A DNA stretch of 64,000 bases from Christensenella hongkongensis (lineage in GTDB: Bacteria; Bacillota; Clostridia; Christensenellales; Christensenellaceae), in contig NZ_LAYJ01000068.1 in the NCBI RefSeq assembly GCF_000981035.1, forward strand, positions 1-64,000, in the 5' to 3' direction. How positions within the stretch are numbered: the stretch's first letter is position 1; each line of letters opens with the position of its first letter. A program made the translations under genes and the position numbers. Of the stretch, positions 45,749-54,063 are shown piece by piece. Below the pieces are notes generated by a model. The model was given only the letters and a program-made list of their open reading frames with translations. It did not search any database and was not told where the DNA came from.

Positions 45749-46043
45749 TTGCGGCGTCTGGTTTTTCGAGACAATTTCAACGTGTACTCAGTTTAAGGCG
45801 GACGGTATTTATATGCGGATATCAATGAAAAAGCTCATCGTAACCATAACGGCATTTCTTCTGGTATTTGCCTGTTATCCACAACATTGAACCTGTAACA
45901 AATATTAAGGGCCCATTGGATGGTAACTTTATACAGACATATAAAGCAATTTTGTCAGGTTGAATTTTATTCATGCAACTTCTGGCTTTTCCATAGCTCT
46001 CCATGCTAAAATATATTATTAAGGTATCAAAGGAGCTTGGGGA
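45749..46043 (+). other. Intergenic region with a gene relic
   Basis: Nearly 300 nt. It holds the lipoprotein relic described separately (45813-45963) and the AGGAG ribosome site of the MFS gene. Nothing else is evident. Confidence 0.5.
45813..45963 (+). pseudogene. Relic of a small lipoprotein gene
   Basis: A 25-codon frame at 45813-45890 encodes a lipoprotein signal peptide, MRISMKKLIVTITAFLLVFAC, and stops four codons after the lipobox Cys. A second short open stretch follows in another frame (PVTNIKGPLDGNFIQTYKA, ending at 45963). The simplest reading is a frameshifted and deleted lipoprotein gene. Confidence 0.45.
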
Positions 46044-47219
46044 ATGGTTGTACTGCTGGTTATCATCTATTTGGCTTTTATCAGCCTTGGCCTTCCGGAT
46101 TCGCTGCTTGGCAGCGCGTGGCCCGCAATGTACGGCGGCTTTGGCGTAGATATCGCAAGCGCCGGGATCATTTCGATGATCATTGCGGGAGGCACTATCG
46201 TTTCCAGCCTGTTGAGCGACCGCCTGATCCGCAAGCTTGGCACATCTTATATTACGCTGATTTGCGTAGCGATGACGGCTGTCGCCCTTTTGGGGATTTC
46301 ATTTTCAGGCAGCTTTATCGCCGTTTGCTTATGGGCTGTACCGTTAGGCCTTGGCGCGGGCTCCATCGACGCGGCATTAAACAATTTTGTTGCCCTGCAC
46401 TACAAGGCCGCCCATATGAATTGGCTCCATGCTTTCTGGGGCATAGGCACCATCATCGGCCCCCTCATCATTTCATCGGTCTTAATACAGTCCGGCACAT
46501 GGAATACGGCCTATCGCGTCATCAGTTTTCTTCAGTTCGGCCTTGTCGCTATCCTTATTTTTTCCCTGCCGCTCTGGAAAAAAGCCAGGTCTCCTTCAAA
46601 ACCGGAAGAGGCGGATCAAAAAACATCGATCGCCTTGCCCACGGCAATACGCCTGCCCAAAGCAAAACCCACGCTGCTCGCCTTTTTCTGCTATTGCTCT
46701 GTCGAGGCAACCGTAACGCTTTGGGGCAGCAGCTATCTGGTTACGGTCAGGGGGATTGCTGAGGACGTTGCAGCGGGATGGATATCCCTGTATTTTATCG
46801 GTATTACGCTCGGCCGCATCCTGTCTGGTTTTTTATCCATGAAGCTGTCGCAAAAGCAGTTGATCCGCCTGGGCCAGCTTTTAATCGGCATAGGAATTAT
46901 CGTATTGCTCCTTCCCTTACCCGCTCTCGCGGCGGTAGTCGGGCTTCTGTTTATCGGCCTTGGCTGCGCGCCCATTTTCCCCAGCCTTCTTCATGAAACG
47001 CCAAACACCTTCGGTAAAATCAATTCACAGGCGCTTATGGGTATACAAATGGCTTCAGCTTATGTCGGTACAACCTTCATGCCCCCGCTGTTCGGCTTGC
47101 TTGCCGAACGGACTGGCTACGGTGCGCTTCCCTTTTACCTGGGAGCGTTACTTGTGCTGATGGTATTTATGGTAAACAGGATTTATCCAAAGGCAAAAAC
47201 AGCCCCCGGCAAAGCGTGA
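46044..47219 (+). CDS. MFS transporter, fucose-permease-like
   Basis: 391 residues, 12 predicted membrane spans. GLGAGSIDAALNNFVALHYKAAHMNWLHAFWGIGTIIGP is the hallmark of the FucP-like MFS branch. The substrate is unknown; sugars are common for this branch. AGGAG lies eight bases before the ATG. A GGCGGTTT/AAACCGCC hairpin follows at about 47308-47328. Confidence 0.9.
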   Translation: MVVLLVIIYLAFISLGLPDSLLGSAWPAMYGGFGVDIASAGIISMIIAGGTIVSSLLSDRLIRKLGTSYITLICVAMTAVALLGISFSGSFIAVCLWAVPLGLGAGSIDAALNNFVALHYKAAHMNWLHAFWGIGTIIGPLIISSVLIQSGTWNTAYRVISFLQFGLVAILIFSLPLWKKARSPSKPEEADQKTSIALPTAIRLPKAKPTLLAFFCYCSVEATVTLWGSSYLVTVRGIAEDVAAGWISLYFIGITLGRILSGFLSMKLSQKQLIRLGQLLIGIGIIVLLLPLPALAAVVGLLFIGLGCAPIFPSLLHETPNTFGKINSQALMGIQMASAYVGTTFMPPLFGLLAERTGYGALPFYLGALLVLMVFMVNRIYPKAKTAPGKA

Positions 47220-47371
47220 ATCAATGTGCGGCAGCTTTTTCACTTGATTCCGTCAAAACGCCTTAACCGTCTTGTTTTTCCAGTATGATAGTGCTAGGAT
47301 AAAGAAGCCGGCGGTTTGAAAAACCGCCTTATGCTTAATGCTGTGGCAATCGAATGAAAGCGGTGAATCAT

Positions 47372-48370
47372 ATGGGAACGATTGGAATTGTTGCAAATCC
47401 AAACTCCGGAAAAGATATCAGGCGCATCGTGTCGTATGCGACCACCTTCAACAATCAGGAAAAAATCAGCATCGTGAAGCGGATACTGTCCGGAATTTAC
47501 GAGCTTGGAGACCATCATATTTACATTATGCCGGATGATAACCATTTGGGATATCACGCGCTGGACGGCATGAACCAGAAAGAGATTCAGGACAGGGTTA
47601 CCATCCCTGACCTCTATGTATCGGGCGACGCACAGGACACCTCCGATTTTGTGGATTATATGGCGCATGAATTGAAGGCGGACGTTATTATTGTGCTTGG
47701 CGGGGACGGCACAAGCCGCGCCGCAGCAAAAACGATAGGAGACATACCGCTGATTCCTGTATCTACGGGTACAAATAATGTTTATCCCCAGTTCATCGAA
47801 GGTACCGTCGTGGCAATCGCAGCCGCAGCATTGGCCGACAACGTACTGAAAAAAGATGATATTCCCCGCGGAAAACTGATCGAGGTAAGCGTTTCCGACG
47901 GTCAAACCGACATTGGGCTGATTGACGCGGTTGTTTCAAGAAAAAACTGTATCGGCGCGCGCGCTATTACCGACGAGGGAGATATCGACGCAATCCTCGT
48001 AACGCAGTCGCATCCGGCCAATATCGGCTTCTCCGCCCTGATCGGCTCTTCTAACATCGTATTGCCGGAAGACGATTACGGCGTATATGCGGCGCTTGAC
48101 TGGCAGCGCAGGGATTATGTCGCCGCCATCTCTGTCGGCGTACTCGTACGGTTTGGCTTGCAGCAAGTCCGCACGCTGAAGCCAGACGAAGAGCTTCGGC
48201 TAAAGCCCGGCTATTTTGGCACGGTTGCGCTTGACGGCGAACGTGAAATAACTTTTTGTCCGGAAGACACCATTACAATGAAGATAACGCGCAATGGGCC
48301 TCGCAAGGTAGACGTAGCGCAAGCGCTTCAAAGGGTGGTGGATCTTGGTTATTTGCGCGCTTCGAAATAA
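47372..48370 (+). CDS. NAD-kinase-fold protein (AcoX-like)
   Basis: 332 residues from the ATG at 47372, preceded by GCGGTGA. The N-terminus GTIGIVANPNSGKDIRRIVSYA and the motif VIIVLGGDGTSRAAAK place it in the ATP-NAD kinase superfamily. The length and the TGTNNVYPQFIEGTVV segment fit the AcoX-like branch. The true substrate of that branch is not established. No acetoin dehydrogenase genes are nearby, so a role in acetoin use is not supported here. Confidence 0.85.
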   Translation: MGTIGIVANPNSGKDIRRIVSYATTFNNQEKISIVKRILSGIYELGDHHIYIMPDDNHLGYHALDGMNQKEIQDRVTIPDLYVSGDAQDTSDFVDYMAHELKADVIIVLGGDGTSRAAAKTIGDIPLIPVSTGTNNVYPQFIEGTVVAIAAAALADNVLKKDDIPRGKLIEVSVSDGQTDIGLIDAVVSRKNCIGARAITDEGDIDAILVTQSHPANIGFSALIGSSNIVLPEDDYGVYAALDWQRRDYVAAISVGVLVRFGLQQVRTLKPDEELRLKPGYFGTVALDGEREITFCPEDTITMKITRNGPRKVDVAQALQRVVDLGYLRASK

Positions 48371-48469
48371 ACGGCCCTGTGGGCAAATCCAATACAGCCA
48401 ATATTATTGAAACGGAAACAAAAAAGCAATATACTGTTGTTACTATCACAATAAAAGGGAGGAAAGACC

Positions 48470-48958
48470 ATGGATAAATCAGAGCAGGTTTTAGCCGGCC
48501 TTTGGGACTTGTTCAGCAAACGAATGTGGCTGGATGAATTCAGGATGAAGGCTGCGCTGAAGGAATATACGCCTTCCGAAGTGCATTGCATCGAATATAT
48601 TGGCAAAAATGAGGATCCCAACGTAACAAAGCTTGCGGAGGCCTTTTATATGACAAGAAGCGCCATCAGCAAATTAACAAAGAAACTCATAAAAAAGGGA
48701 TTGATTGAAAGCTATCAAAGGCCTGATAACAGGAAAGAAATCTATTTCAAGCTTACCAGCCATGGAAAAACGGTAAATGAAATTCATAACCAGCTGCACA
48801 AAGAATCCCGGGAAAGGGATAAAAAAGTATTTGAACAGATGACCACACAGCAATTTGACAGTATACTTCGCTTTGCAGAAAACTACAACAGGCATTTGGA
48901 TGAACAAATCAAGAAATTGGGCGTTGATATTACATCAGGCTACTGCGACAGGCTGTAA
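48470..48958 (+). CDS. MarR family transcriptional regulator
   Basis: 162 residues: VHCIEYIGKNEDPNVTKLAEAFYMTRSAISKLTKKLIKKGLIESYQRPDNRKEIYFKLTSHGK is the MarR winged helix with the basic wing. GGGAGG precedes the ATG. The MFS exporter gene follows on the same strand. Its promoter carries a palindrome that this protein could bind, an arrangement typical of drug efflux control. Confidence 0.94.
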   Translation: MDKSEQVLAGLWDLFSKRMWLDEFRMKAALKEYTPSEVHCIEYIGKNEDPNVTKLAEAFYMTRSAISKLTKKLIKKGLIESYQRPDNRKEIYFKLTSHGKTVNEIHNQLHKESRERDKKVFEQMTTQQFDSILRFAENYNRHLDEQIKKLGVDITSGYCDRL

Positions 48959-49091
48959 CCATAGCGCTCCTTTTGGCCTGCACGTAAAACACAGGCGGTT
49001 TTAGCCTCAATAAACCCAGTGTTTTCGATGTAAAAATGTTAAGCGGCCCGCTTCCAAAAGCAGGCTGTTTTTTTATTGCCTTCATTTTTTG

Positions 49092-49143
49092 TTGACAAGG
49101 ACACAAAAATATGTTACCGTAGCTTTTGAGTCCCAAGACTCAA
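49092..49143 (+). promoter_or_regulatory. Promoter and MarR-type palindrome of the MFS exporter
   Basis: TTGACA (49092-49097) is followed 18 bases later by TACCGT (49116-49121), with TG upstream of it. Just downstream, covering the likely start site, is the perfect inverted repeat TTGAGTC-CCAA-GACTCAA (49126-49143). Confidence 0.6.
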
Positions 49144-49166
49144 TATACTTTCGGAGGATACCATCT

Positions 49167-50447
49167 ATGAAACAGGAAAAAGCGATTTTTTCAAGGGATT
49201 TTACGCTTGTTACAATGGGCCAGATCATTTCCATATTTGGCAATCAAATTTTGAGGTACGCCCTTCCGCTCTATTTATTGAACCTTACCGGCTCGTCCGC
49301 CCTGTTTGGAACCATTTCAGCATCCGCTTTCATCCCTATGCTCGTTTTATTTCCAATCGGCGGGATCATCGCCGACCGCTTTCATAAGAAAAATATTATG
49401 GTGCTACTGGATTTTGGAACGTCAATTCTGATTTTCCTGTTTTGCCTGTTGGAGGGCAAAATGGATATTGTACCGCTTGTGGCAATCACAATCGTCGCAT
49501 TGTATGGCATACAGGGTGCTTACCAGCCCGCAGTACAGGCAAGCATACCTGTTTTGGTCAGTCCAGAACATTTGATGCAGGGCAATTCGATCATCAATCT
49601 GATCAACTCTCTCGCCAGTATGCTGGGGCCGGTTTTTGGCGGCATCCTGTTTTCTGTTTTTGGCCTGTCTCCTATTCTGTATGTAAGCATCGGCTGCTTT
49701 TTTGTATCCGCAATCATGGAAATCTTTATCCATATGCCATTTGAGAAAAAGCAGGAAAAAGGCAATATATTCGCAATAGCCATTGGCGATCTGAAAAAAA
49801 GCTTTCACTTTATGCTCCGGGAACAACCTGTACTGTGGAAAATATCGTTGGTTTATGCTTCTTTGAATCTTTTCCTGACCGCATTAATCCTGATTGCAGT
49901 TCCCGTCCTGGTTACGCAGCGCCTGGGATTTGCCGGGGATACCGCCAACCGGCTGTATGGATACGCACAGGGAGTCATCGCCGCCAGCGCGGTATTGGGC
50001 GGACTGCTTGCGGGAGTATGTTCTAAAAAATTGAAAGCAAAGGCAGGCCCGTTCCTGCTGATTGGCTGCGCGTTGTCTGTCCTTTTGGCCGGGATTGGGC
50101 TGCAAACGTTAAAAAATCCAATGGCTGTCTATGTTGTATTGCTGGTCGGCAGCGGCCTGTTGGTGGCGTTATCAACTGTATTCCAGATTCAGGTACTGTC
50201 ATATTTGCAGATTTTAACCCCTGCGGATTTGATCGGAAAAGTAACGTCGTGCTTTATTTGCATCTGTATGTGCATGAATCCCCTCGGTCAGCTAATCTAC
50301 GGTAATGTTTTTGAGAATATCGGAAATAATATATATCTTCCATTTTATATTGCCGCGGTAATCGTGATTGGAATCAGCGTTGTTACCCGCCGTATTTTCA
50401 ATGGAATCGATCCTTTGCTTGAAAACAGAAAGACCAAGGACTGCTAA
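49167..50447 (+). CDS. MFS exporter, MFS_3/enterobactin-exporter-like
   Basis: 426 residues from the ATG at 49167, preceded by GGAGG nine bases upstream; the frame is open further but no better start exists. There are about 12 membrane spans. The opening FTLVTMGQIISIFGNQILRYALPLYLLNLTGSSALFG and LFPIGGIIADRFHKKNIMVLLD (the loop 2-3 motif) are typical of MFS_3 multidrug or macrolide exporters. It is probably controlled by the preceding MarR protein. The substrate is not predictable. Confidence 0.9.
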   Translation: MKQEKAIFSRDFTLVTMGQIISIFGNQILRYALPLYLLNLTGSSALFGTISASAFIPMLVLFPIGGIIADRFHKKNIMVLLDFGTSILIFLFCLLEGKMDIVPLVAITIVALYGIQGAYQPAVQASIPVLVSPEHLMQGNSIINLINSLASMLGPVFGGILFSVFGLSPILYVSIGCFFVSAIMEIFIHMPFEKKQEKGNIFAIAIGDLKKSFHFMLREQPVLWKISLVYASLNLFLTALILIAVPVLVTQRLGFAGDTANRLYGYAQGVIAASAVLGGLLAGVCSKKLKAKAGPFLLIGCALSVLLAGIGLQTLKNPMAVYVVLLVGSGLLVALSTVFQIQVLSYLQILTPADLIGKVTSCFICICMCMNPLGQLIYGNVFENIGNNIYLPFYIAAVIVIGISVVTRRIFNGIDPLLENRKTKDC

Positions 50448-50520
50448 CCGCCGCCCTCTGGTCTTTTCCCGTCCTTATGAAGCAACCGAGCTTTTTTGCA
50501 TAGGAGCAGGCCGATTATCC

Positions 50521-51690
50521 TCAGGCCTCCGCTCCTTCAAAAAACACTTTTTTAATACCGATTTTGTCATCCATAATCACAAGGTTCGCTTTCTTGCCCG
50601 TGTCGATGCTTCCAACCGTATCAAACATACCCAGCATCTTAGCGGGATTTGCGGTTGCAAATTTGATCACATGGCAAATGCCGTAGCCTGTGTGCATCAT
50701 CATATTCCTGCACGCCACGTCCATCGTCATCCTGCTTCCGCATACCCATCCCTGCTTATCGTAACCAAGGTCCGGCGCTTTTGTACCGCCCATTATCGGC
50801 CCCTCCGGATCCGCACAGTCCAACGGATAATGATCGGTTACAAGAATAATTTTCTCCAGCCCTTTGATCTTGACCACCATACGCAGCATATGCGGCTTTA
50901 CATGGATTCCGCGCGAGTCGCAGATCAGCTCCGCATACATATCGTCGTCATACAGGCATGCCTCATCCGGCCCGACGTCCCTGATGCCAACATTGCTTGG
51001 AATGATCGGATTAACCACGGCGGTTGCATTGCAGTGATGCGTCTGATTTTTCAGTCCATACTTTTTGAGCCGGTACGCCATATATGGCTTACATTCCGAG
51101 TGCCCCATAGAAAACACAACCCCAGGATTTACACGCAGCGCATACCTGACAAACGTTTCGATGTCATCACGTTCCGGCGCAACGCACCATACGCGCACAT
51201 CCTTACCCGCATAATCCACCAGCTCCTGCATGACCGCAGTGTCAATCGCACCATGCCATTTGACATCGTTTGCTTCGGAACCGTATTTGGGATTCATGAA
51301 CGGCCCCTCCATATACAGCCCGTCGATGATTTTTCCTGCGCCGCCCGATTTTTGTGCGTCGCGTATCAGGTCTATCGCATGCTTGAATTGCTCAAGGTCA
51401 AGGCTTTGGTACAATGCCGGCAAAACGCTCGTGGTGCCATGTGCCAGAAATTCCCTGCACGCCGTTTGCGGATCTTCATAGAAAAACTTGTTGTTCCCGC
51501 CATGGCAGTGTACGTCGATAAAGCCCGGCGCAGTATAATTCCCACCTGCGTCAAACACCTGCGCGTCCTCCGGAATACAGACGTCTTTCCCCGTTCCGGC
51601 TTCCAGTATCCCGTTTTCGTCAAACAGGACGGCGCCGTCATAAATAAGCCCATCCTCCAAAACGACCGTCGTATTTACAATCGCTTTCAT
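50521..51690 (-). CDS. nagA: N-acetylglucosamine-6-phosphate deacetylase
   Basis: 389-residue amidohydrolase. The metal-binding motif PGFIDVHCHGGNN, the MEGPFMNPKYG loop, HHCNATAVVNP and the catalytic Asp in ILVTDHYPLD are as in NagA. It removes acetyl from an N-acetylamino-sugar 6-phosphate. It is the last gene of the large catabolic operon. The usual NagA HNAM motif reads HHCNAT here, so the real substrate may differ from GlcNAc-6-P. Confidence 0.88.
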   Translation of the reverse strand: MKAIVNTTVVLEDGLIYDGAVLFDENGILEAGTGKDVCIPEDAQVFDAGGNYTAPGFIDVHCHGGNNKFFYEDPQTACREFLAHGTTSVLPALYQSLDLEQFKHAIDLIRDAQKSGGAGKIIDGLYMEGPFMNPKYGSEANDVKWHGAIDTAVMQELVDYAGKDVRVWCVAPERDDIETFVRYALRVNPGVVFSMGHSECKPYMAYRLKKYGLKNQTHHCNATAVVNPIIPSNVGIRDVGPDEACLYDDDMYAELICDSRGIHVKPHMLRMVVKIKGLEKIILVTDHYPLDCADPEGPIMGGTKAPDLGYDKQGWVCGSRMTMDVACRNMMMHTGYGICHVIKFATANPAKMLGMFDTVGSIDTGKKANLVIMDDKIGIKKVFFEGAEA

Positions 51691-51702
51691 GATATTCCTC
51701 CG

Positions 51703-52152
51703 TTATTTTTCCTTTGCGTACCATGTGCAGTTTCCCGCGCACGTCCCATCCTCATTGTACTCCGGCAGAAAATGCAGCTCGATTCCATATTTTTCAGCTA
51801 CATGCCCATAGAGTGCATCGCAGTGGTCGCAATAGGTAAGCGCGCCGACATGAGGCTCCTGTCCCCTGCTGCGCACGTCTGCTACCGATGTACAGTTGCG
51901 AATCTGCCCGTGGAATACGCCGTCCTCCATCCATGTTTTGAAATCGATCTTTTCTCGGGACAGCGTGCCTGTATCCCCTCCCCAGTATTTCATGCAGCCT
52001 TCCACGCCATAGTCGCGGATACATTCGTCAAGATGCGCGCAGTACTCGTCGGATATCTCACGAAATAAATCCGCAAGCGCTTCCGTTCCGAATTTTTCTT
52101 CCACATATCCAAAGGTCATGTTGTATGCCGCAATATAATCCCTGATCGTCAT
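51703..52152 (-). CDS. ATC-hydrolase-like small protein A
   Basis: 149 residues. The N-terminal helices (TIRDYIAAYNMTFGYVEEKFG) and the end YCDHCDALYGHVAEKYGIELHFLPEYNEDGTCAGNCTWY, with paired cysteines, resemble the L-2-amino-thiazoline-4-carboxylic acid hydrolase fold family. It is closely similar to the first 150 residues of the fusion protein at 52604. The start overlaps the stop of the next gene upstream by four bases (ATGA). The substrate is unknown; a C-N hydrolytic step is an inference from the family name only. Confidence 0.65.
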   Translation of the reverse strand: MTIRDYIAAYNMTFGYVEEKFGTEALADLFREISDEYCAHLDECIRDYGVEGCMKYWGGDTGTLSREKIDFKTWMEDGVFHGQIRNCTSVADVRSRGQEPHVGALTYCDHCDALYGHVAEKYGIELHFLPEYNEDGTCAGNCTWYAKEK

Positions 52153-52586
52153 GCCGCATCCTCCTTTGTAAATTGAAATTTCAGCCTGCCGTCCGCGTCA
52201 TATTTCAGCAATTCAAAACCAAGCTCCGCCATCGCCGCGACGTCCCCGTAAATCACTTCGTAGGAGCGGTAGTAGTTTTCACGCGGCATACCGCCAATTT
52301 CCAGATATTCCTTCTGCCAGATGTGATCCGGCATTTCGAGCACCTCGACGGTCAACTTGTTCCCGTCCTCTTCAAAACGCACCTTTCCTTCGTCTTCCTC
52401 GATAATCTCTCTGAAATAATCGCGGATATAGGGCAACCCACCCTCGCGGAATTGCTTTGCGAGCCCCGTATACACCGCCTTTGCGATATAGTGCCAATAT
52501 TCCTCCAGAGCCTGCTTTCCATAGTTATCCTCAAACCAGTTGTAAATGATGCTGTATCCGCTATACCATTCCCTGATTGCAGCCAT
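52149..52586 (-). CDS. ATC-hydrolase-like small protein B
   Basis: 145 residues. It shares the helical N-terminal design of its neighbours (EWYSGYSIIYNWFEDNYGKQALEEYWHYIAKAVYTGLAKQF) but has lost the C-terminal cysteine cluster. In its place is YYRSYEVIYGDVAAMAELGFELLKYDADGRLKFQF. It is probably a diverged paralogue without the catalytic or metal residues, perhaps a partner subunit. Both neighbours are within 20 nt or overlapping, so it is part of the operon. Confidence 0.6.
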   Translation of the reverse strand: MAAIREWYSGYSIIYNWFEDNYGKQALEEYWHYIAKAVYTGLAKQFREGGLPYIRDYFREIIEEDEGKVRFEEDGNKLTVEVLEMPDHIWQKEYLEIGGMPRENYYRSYEVIYGDVAAMAELGFELLKYDADGRLKFQFTKEDAA

Positions 52587-52603
52587 TTTTTATCCCCCTT
52601 GTT

Positions 52604-54052
52604 TCAGCGGTATTGCCGCTCTGTGTCATAATCGATCTTCTCTGCGAACAAATTTGAAATATAAACGTTCGCCCTGCATACCTGAATCAGCGAATCAGGC
52701 ACAAGCGGCGTAACCGGTCCAAAGCAAACCAGGCGCGACATCATTTTTTCCCAGCTGATATCCGTATTGCCAATCAGGAAGTTATGGAATTCAAAAACCT
52801 CCCTGCAATTCACAAAATCGCGCGGGCCGATGGTCGCCGCGCGCGGCGGTACAAATGCGAGGTCCCCCGCAAGCCCAAAGCTTGCGTGCAGCGAATTTTG
52901 CGCCTGCGTTAAAATATGCAGGTCGGCTATCCGCGCGCCAAGTTTCAACCATTCGTCCGTGGGTATCACCTGGTCGCCATCCACGCCAAACTGCTTTACC
53001 GCATCGATAAACGCACTGTGCCCCGACCATCCGCATGCAGAATAGGCGATATCCGCTTCTCCCTCGTCCTCGATCATTTTAGAATACACTTCGATGTTTT
53101 CGTTTGTCGGATAATGGATATTTTTGATATCAGGACGCAATTCTTCCCTCAGCTCATTCATAAAAAAACGGAAAAACGCATTTGTGAATCCCGCAGGATA
53201 GCTTTCCGGCGCAATCCGTCCATCCTGATCCGCCCATTCGTCCATCGTAAACACCACCAGATTGCGGCAGCTGATATTGCATTCGTTGAGCATATACGCA
53301 ACCCGCTTATAAATAGCCGCAGGGTTTGGAAGAATCATCACGCATTTCTCATCCTTTTCGTCGCTGTCCCTGATCCGTTTGAACATATCTGTGAGCCACG
53401 CATACGAGATAAAGTCGTCATCCACGATCTCCAGCTTCCAGTTTGGGCGCGTCTGGTTGAGCGCCAGATAATCCTCCCTTCCCTTTTTCCTGCATTCGTC
53501 CAAAACCGCCACATCACGAAACGGAATCCCGGGATGCGGCTCGAATGTAAATTCCCTGCAAAAATTGCTCATTCTTCTTCCCTCCAATTTGTATTGCTTT
53601 ATTTTTTGCACCGTCGTCAGGCATTTACCGGCGCATGATCCATCCATTCCATACTCTATTTCTACGTCAAACGTCAGGCCATACCGGTTCAAAACCGGCG
53701 CATAAAGCGCGCGGCAATGGTCGCAATAGGTTATGTTCCCTGCGTACGGCTCGCATCCGCGCGCCCGAAGCTCTGCGACGGACGGGCATTCGTTCATCTC
53801 AATCATAAAAACGCCGTTTTCCATCCATATCCTGCACGAGGCTTTTTCACGTTCAAGCGTTCCTCCTCCGTCTTCTCCGCCCCAATATTCCATACATCCC
53901 TCGATCCCGCTGCGCTCCACGCATTCATTCAGGTGCACGCACCATTGATCGGAAATCCGGGAAAACAAATTTTCCAGAGCGCCGCTTCCAAAACGTTCCT
54001 CCACATAGCGGAACGTTTCGTTGTACGATACGATATAATCACGGATCGTCAT
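52604..54052 (-). CDS. Fusion of an ATC-hydrolase-like domain and a divergent NagB domain
   Basis: 482 residues in one open frame. Residues 1-150 are nearly a copy of protein A (same MTIRDYI start, same YCDHC and GSCAGKC motifs). Residues 161-482 resemble glucosamine-6-phosphate deaminase: NLVVFTMDEWADQDG corresponds to the NagB MDEY loop, and ACGWSGHSAFIDA to GxGxDGHIAFNEP. The Asp before Gly-His is missing and the final Glu is Asp. The internal ATG at 53572 is preceded by GGAGG with eight bases spacing, so a free NagB-like protein may also be made. Confidence 0.75.
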   Translation of the reverse strand: MTIRDYIVSYNETFRYVEERFGSGALENLFSRISDQWCVHLNECVERSGIEGCMEYWGGEDGGGTLEREKASCRIWMENGVFMIEMNECPSVAELRARGCEPYAGNITYCDHCRALYAPVLNRYGLTFDVEIEYGMDGSCAGKCLTTVQKIKQYKLEGRRMSNFCREFTFEPHPGIPFRDVAVLDECRKKGREDYLALNQTRPNWKLEIVDDDFISYAWLTDMFKRIRDSDEKDEKCVMILPNPAAIYKRVAYMLNECNISCRNLVVFTMDEWADQDGRIAPESYPAGFTNAFFRFFMNELREELRPDIKNIHYPTNENIEVYSKMIEDEGEADIAYSACGWSGHSAFIDAVKQFGVDGDQVIPTDEWLKLGARIADLHILTQAQNSLHASFGLAGDLAFVPPRAATIGPRDFVNCREVFEFHNFLIGNTDISWEKMMSRLVCFGPVTPLVPDSLIQVCRANVYISNLFAEKIDYDTERQYR

Positions 54053-54063
54053 ATATTCACTCC

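Noticed and set aside
46037-46762. 241-codon frame overlapping the MFS gene in another frame
   Set aside because: The overlapping frame encodes a clear 12-span transporter. This one has no membrane or domain pattern.
50368-52068. 566-codon open frame on the plus strand opposite nagA
   Set aside because: It overlaps the end of the MFS gene and all of nagA; composition is that of a shadow frame.
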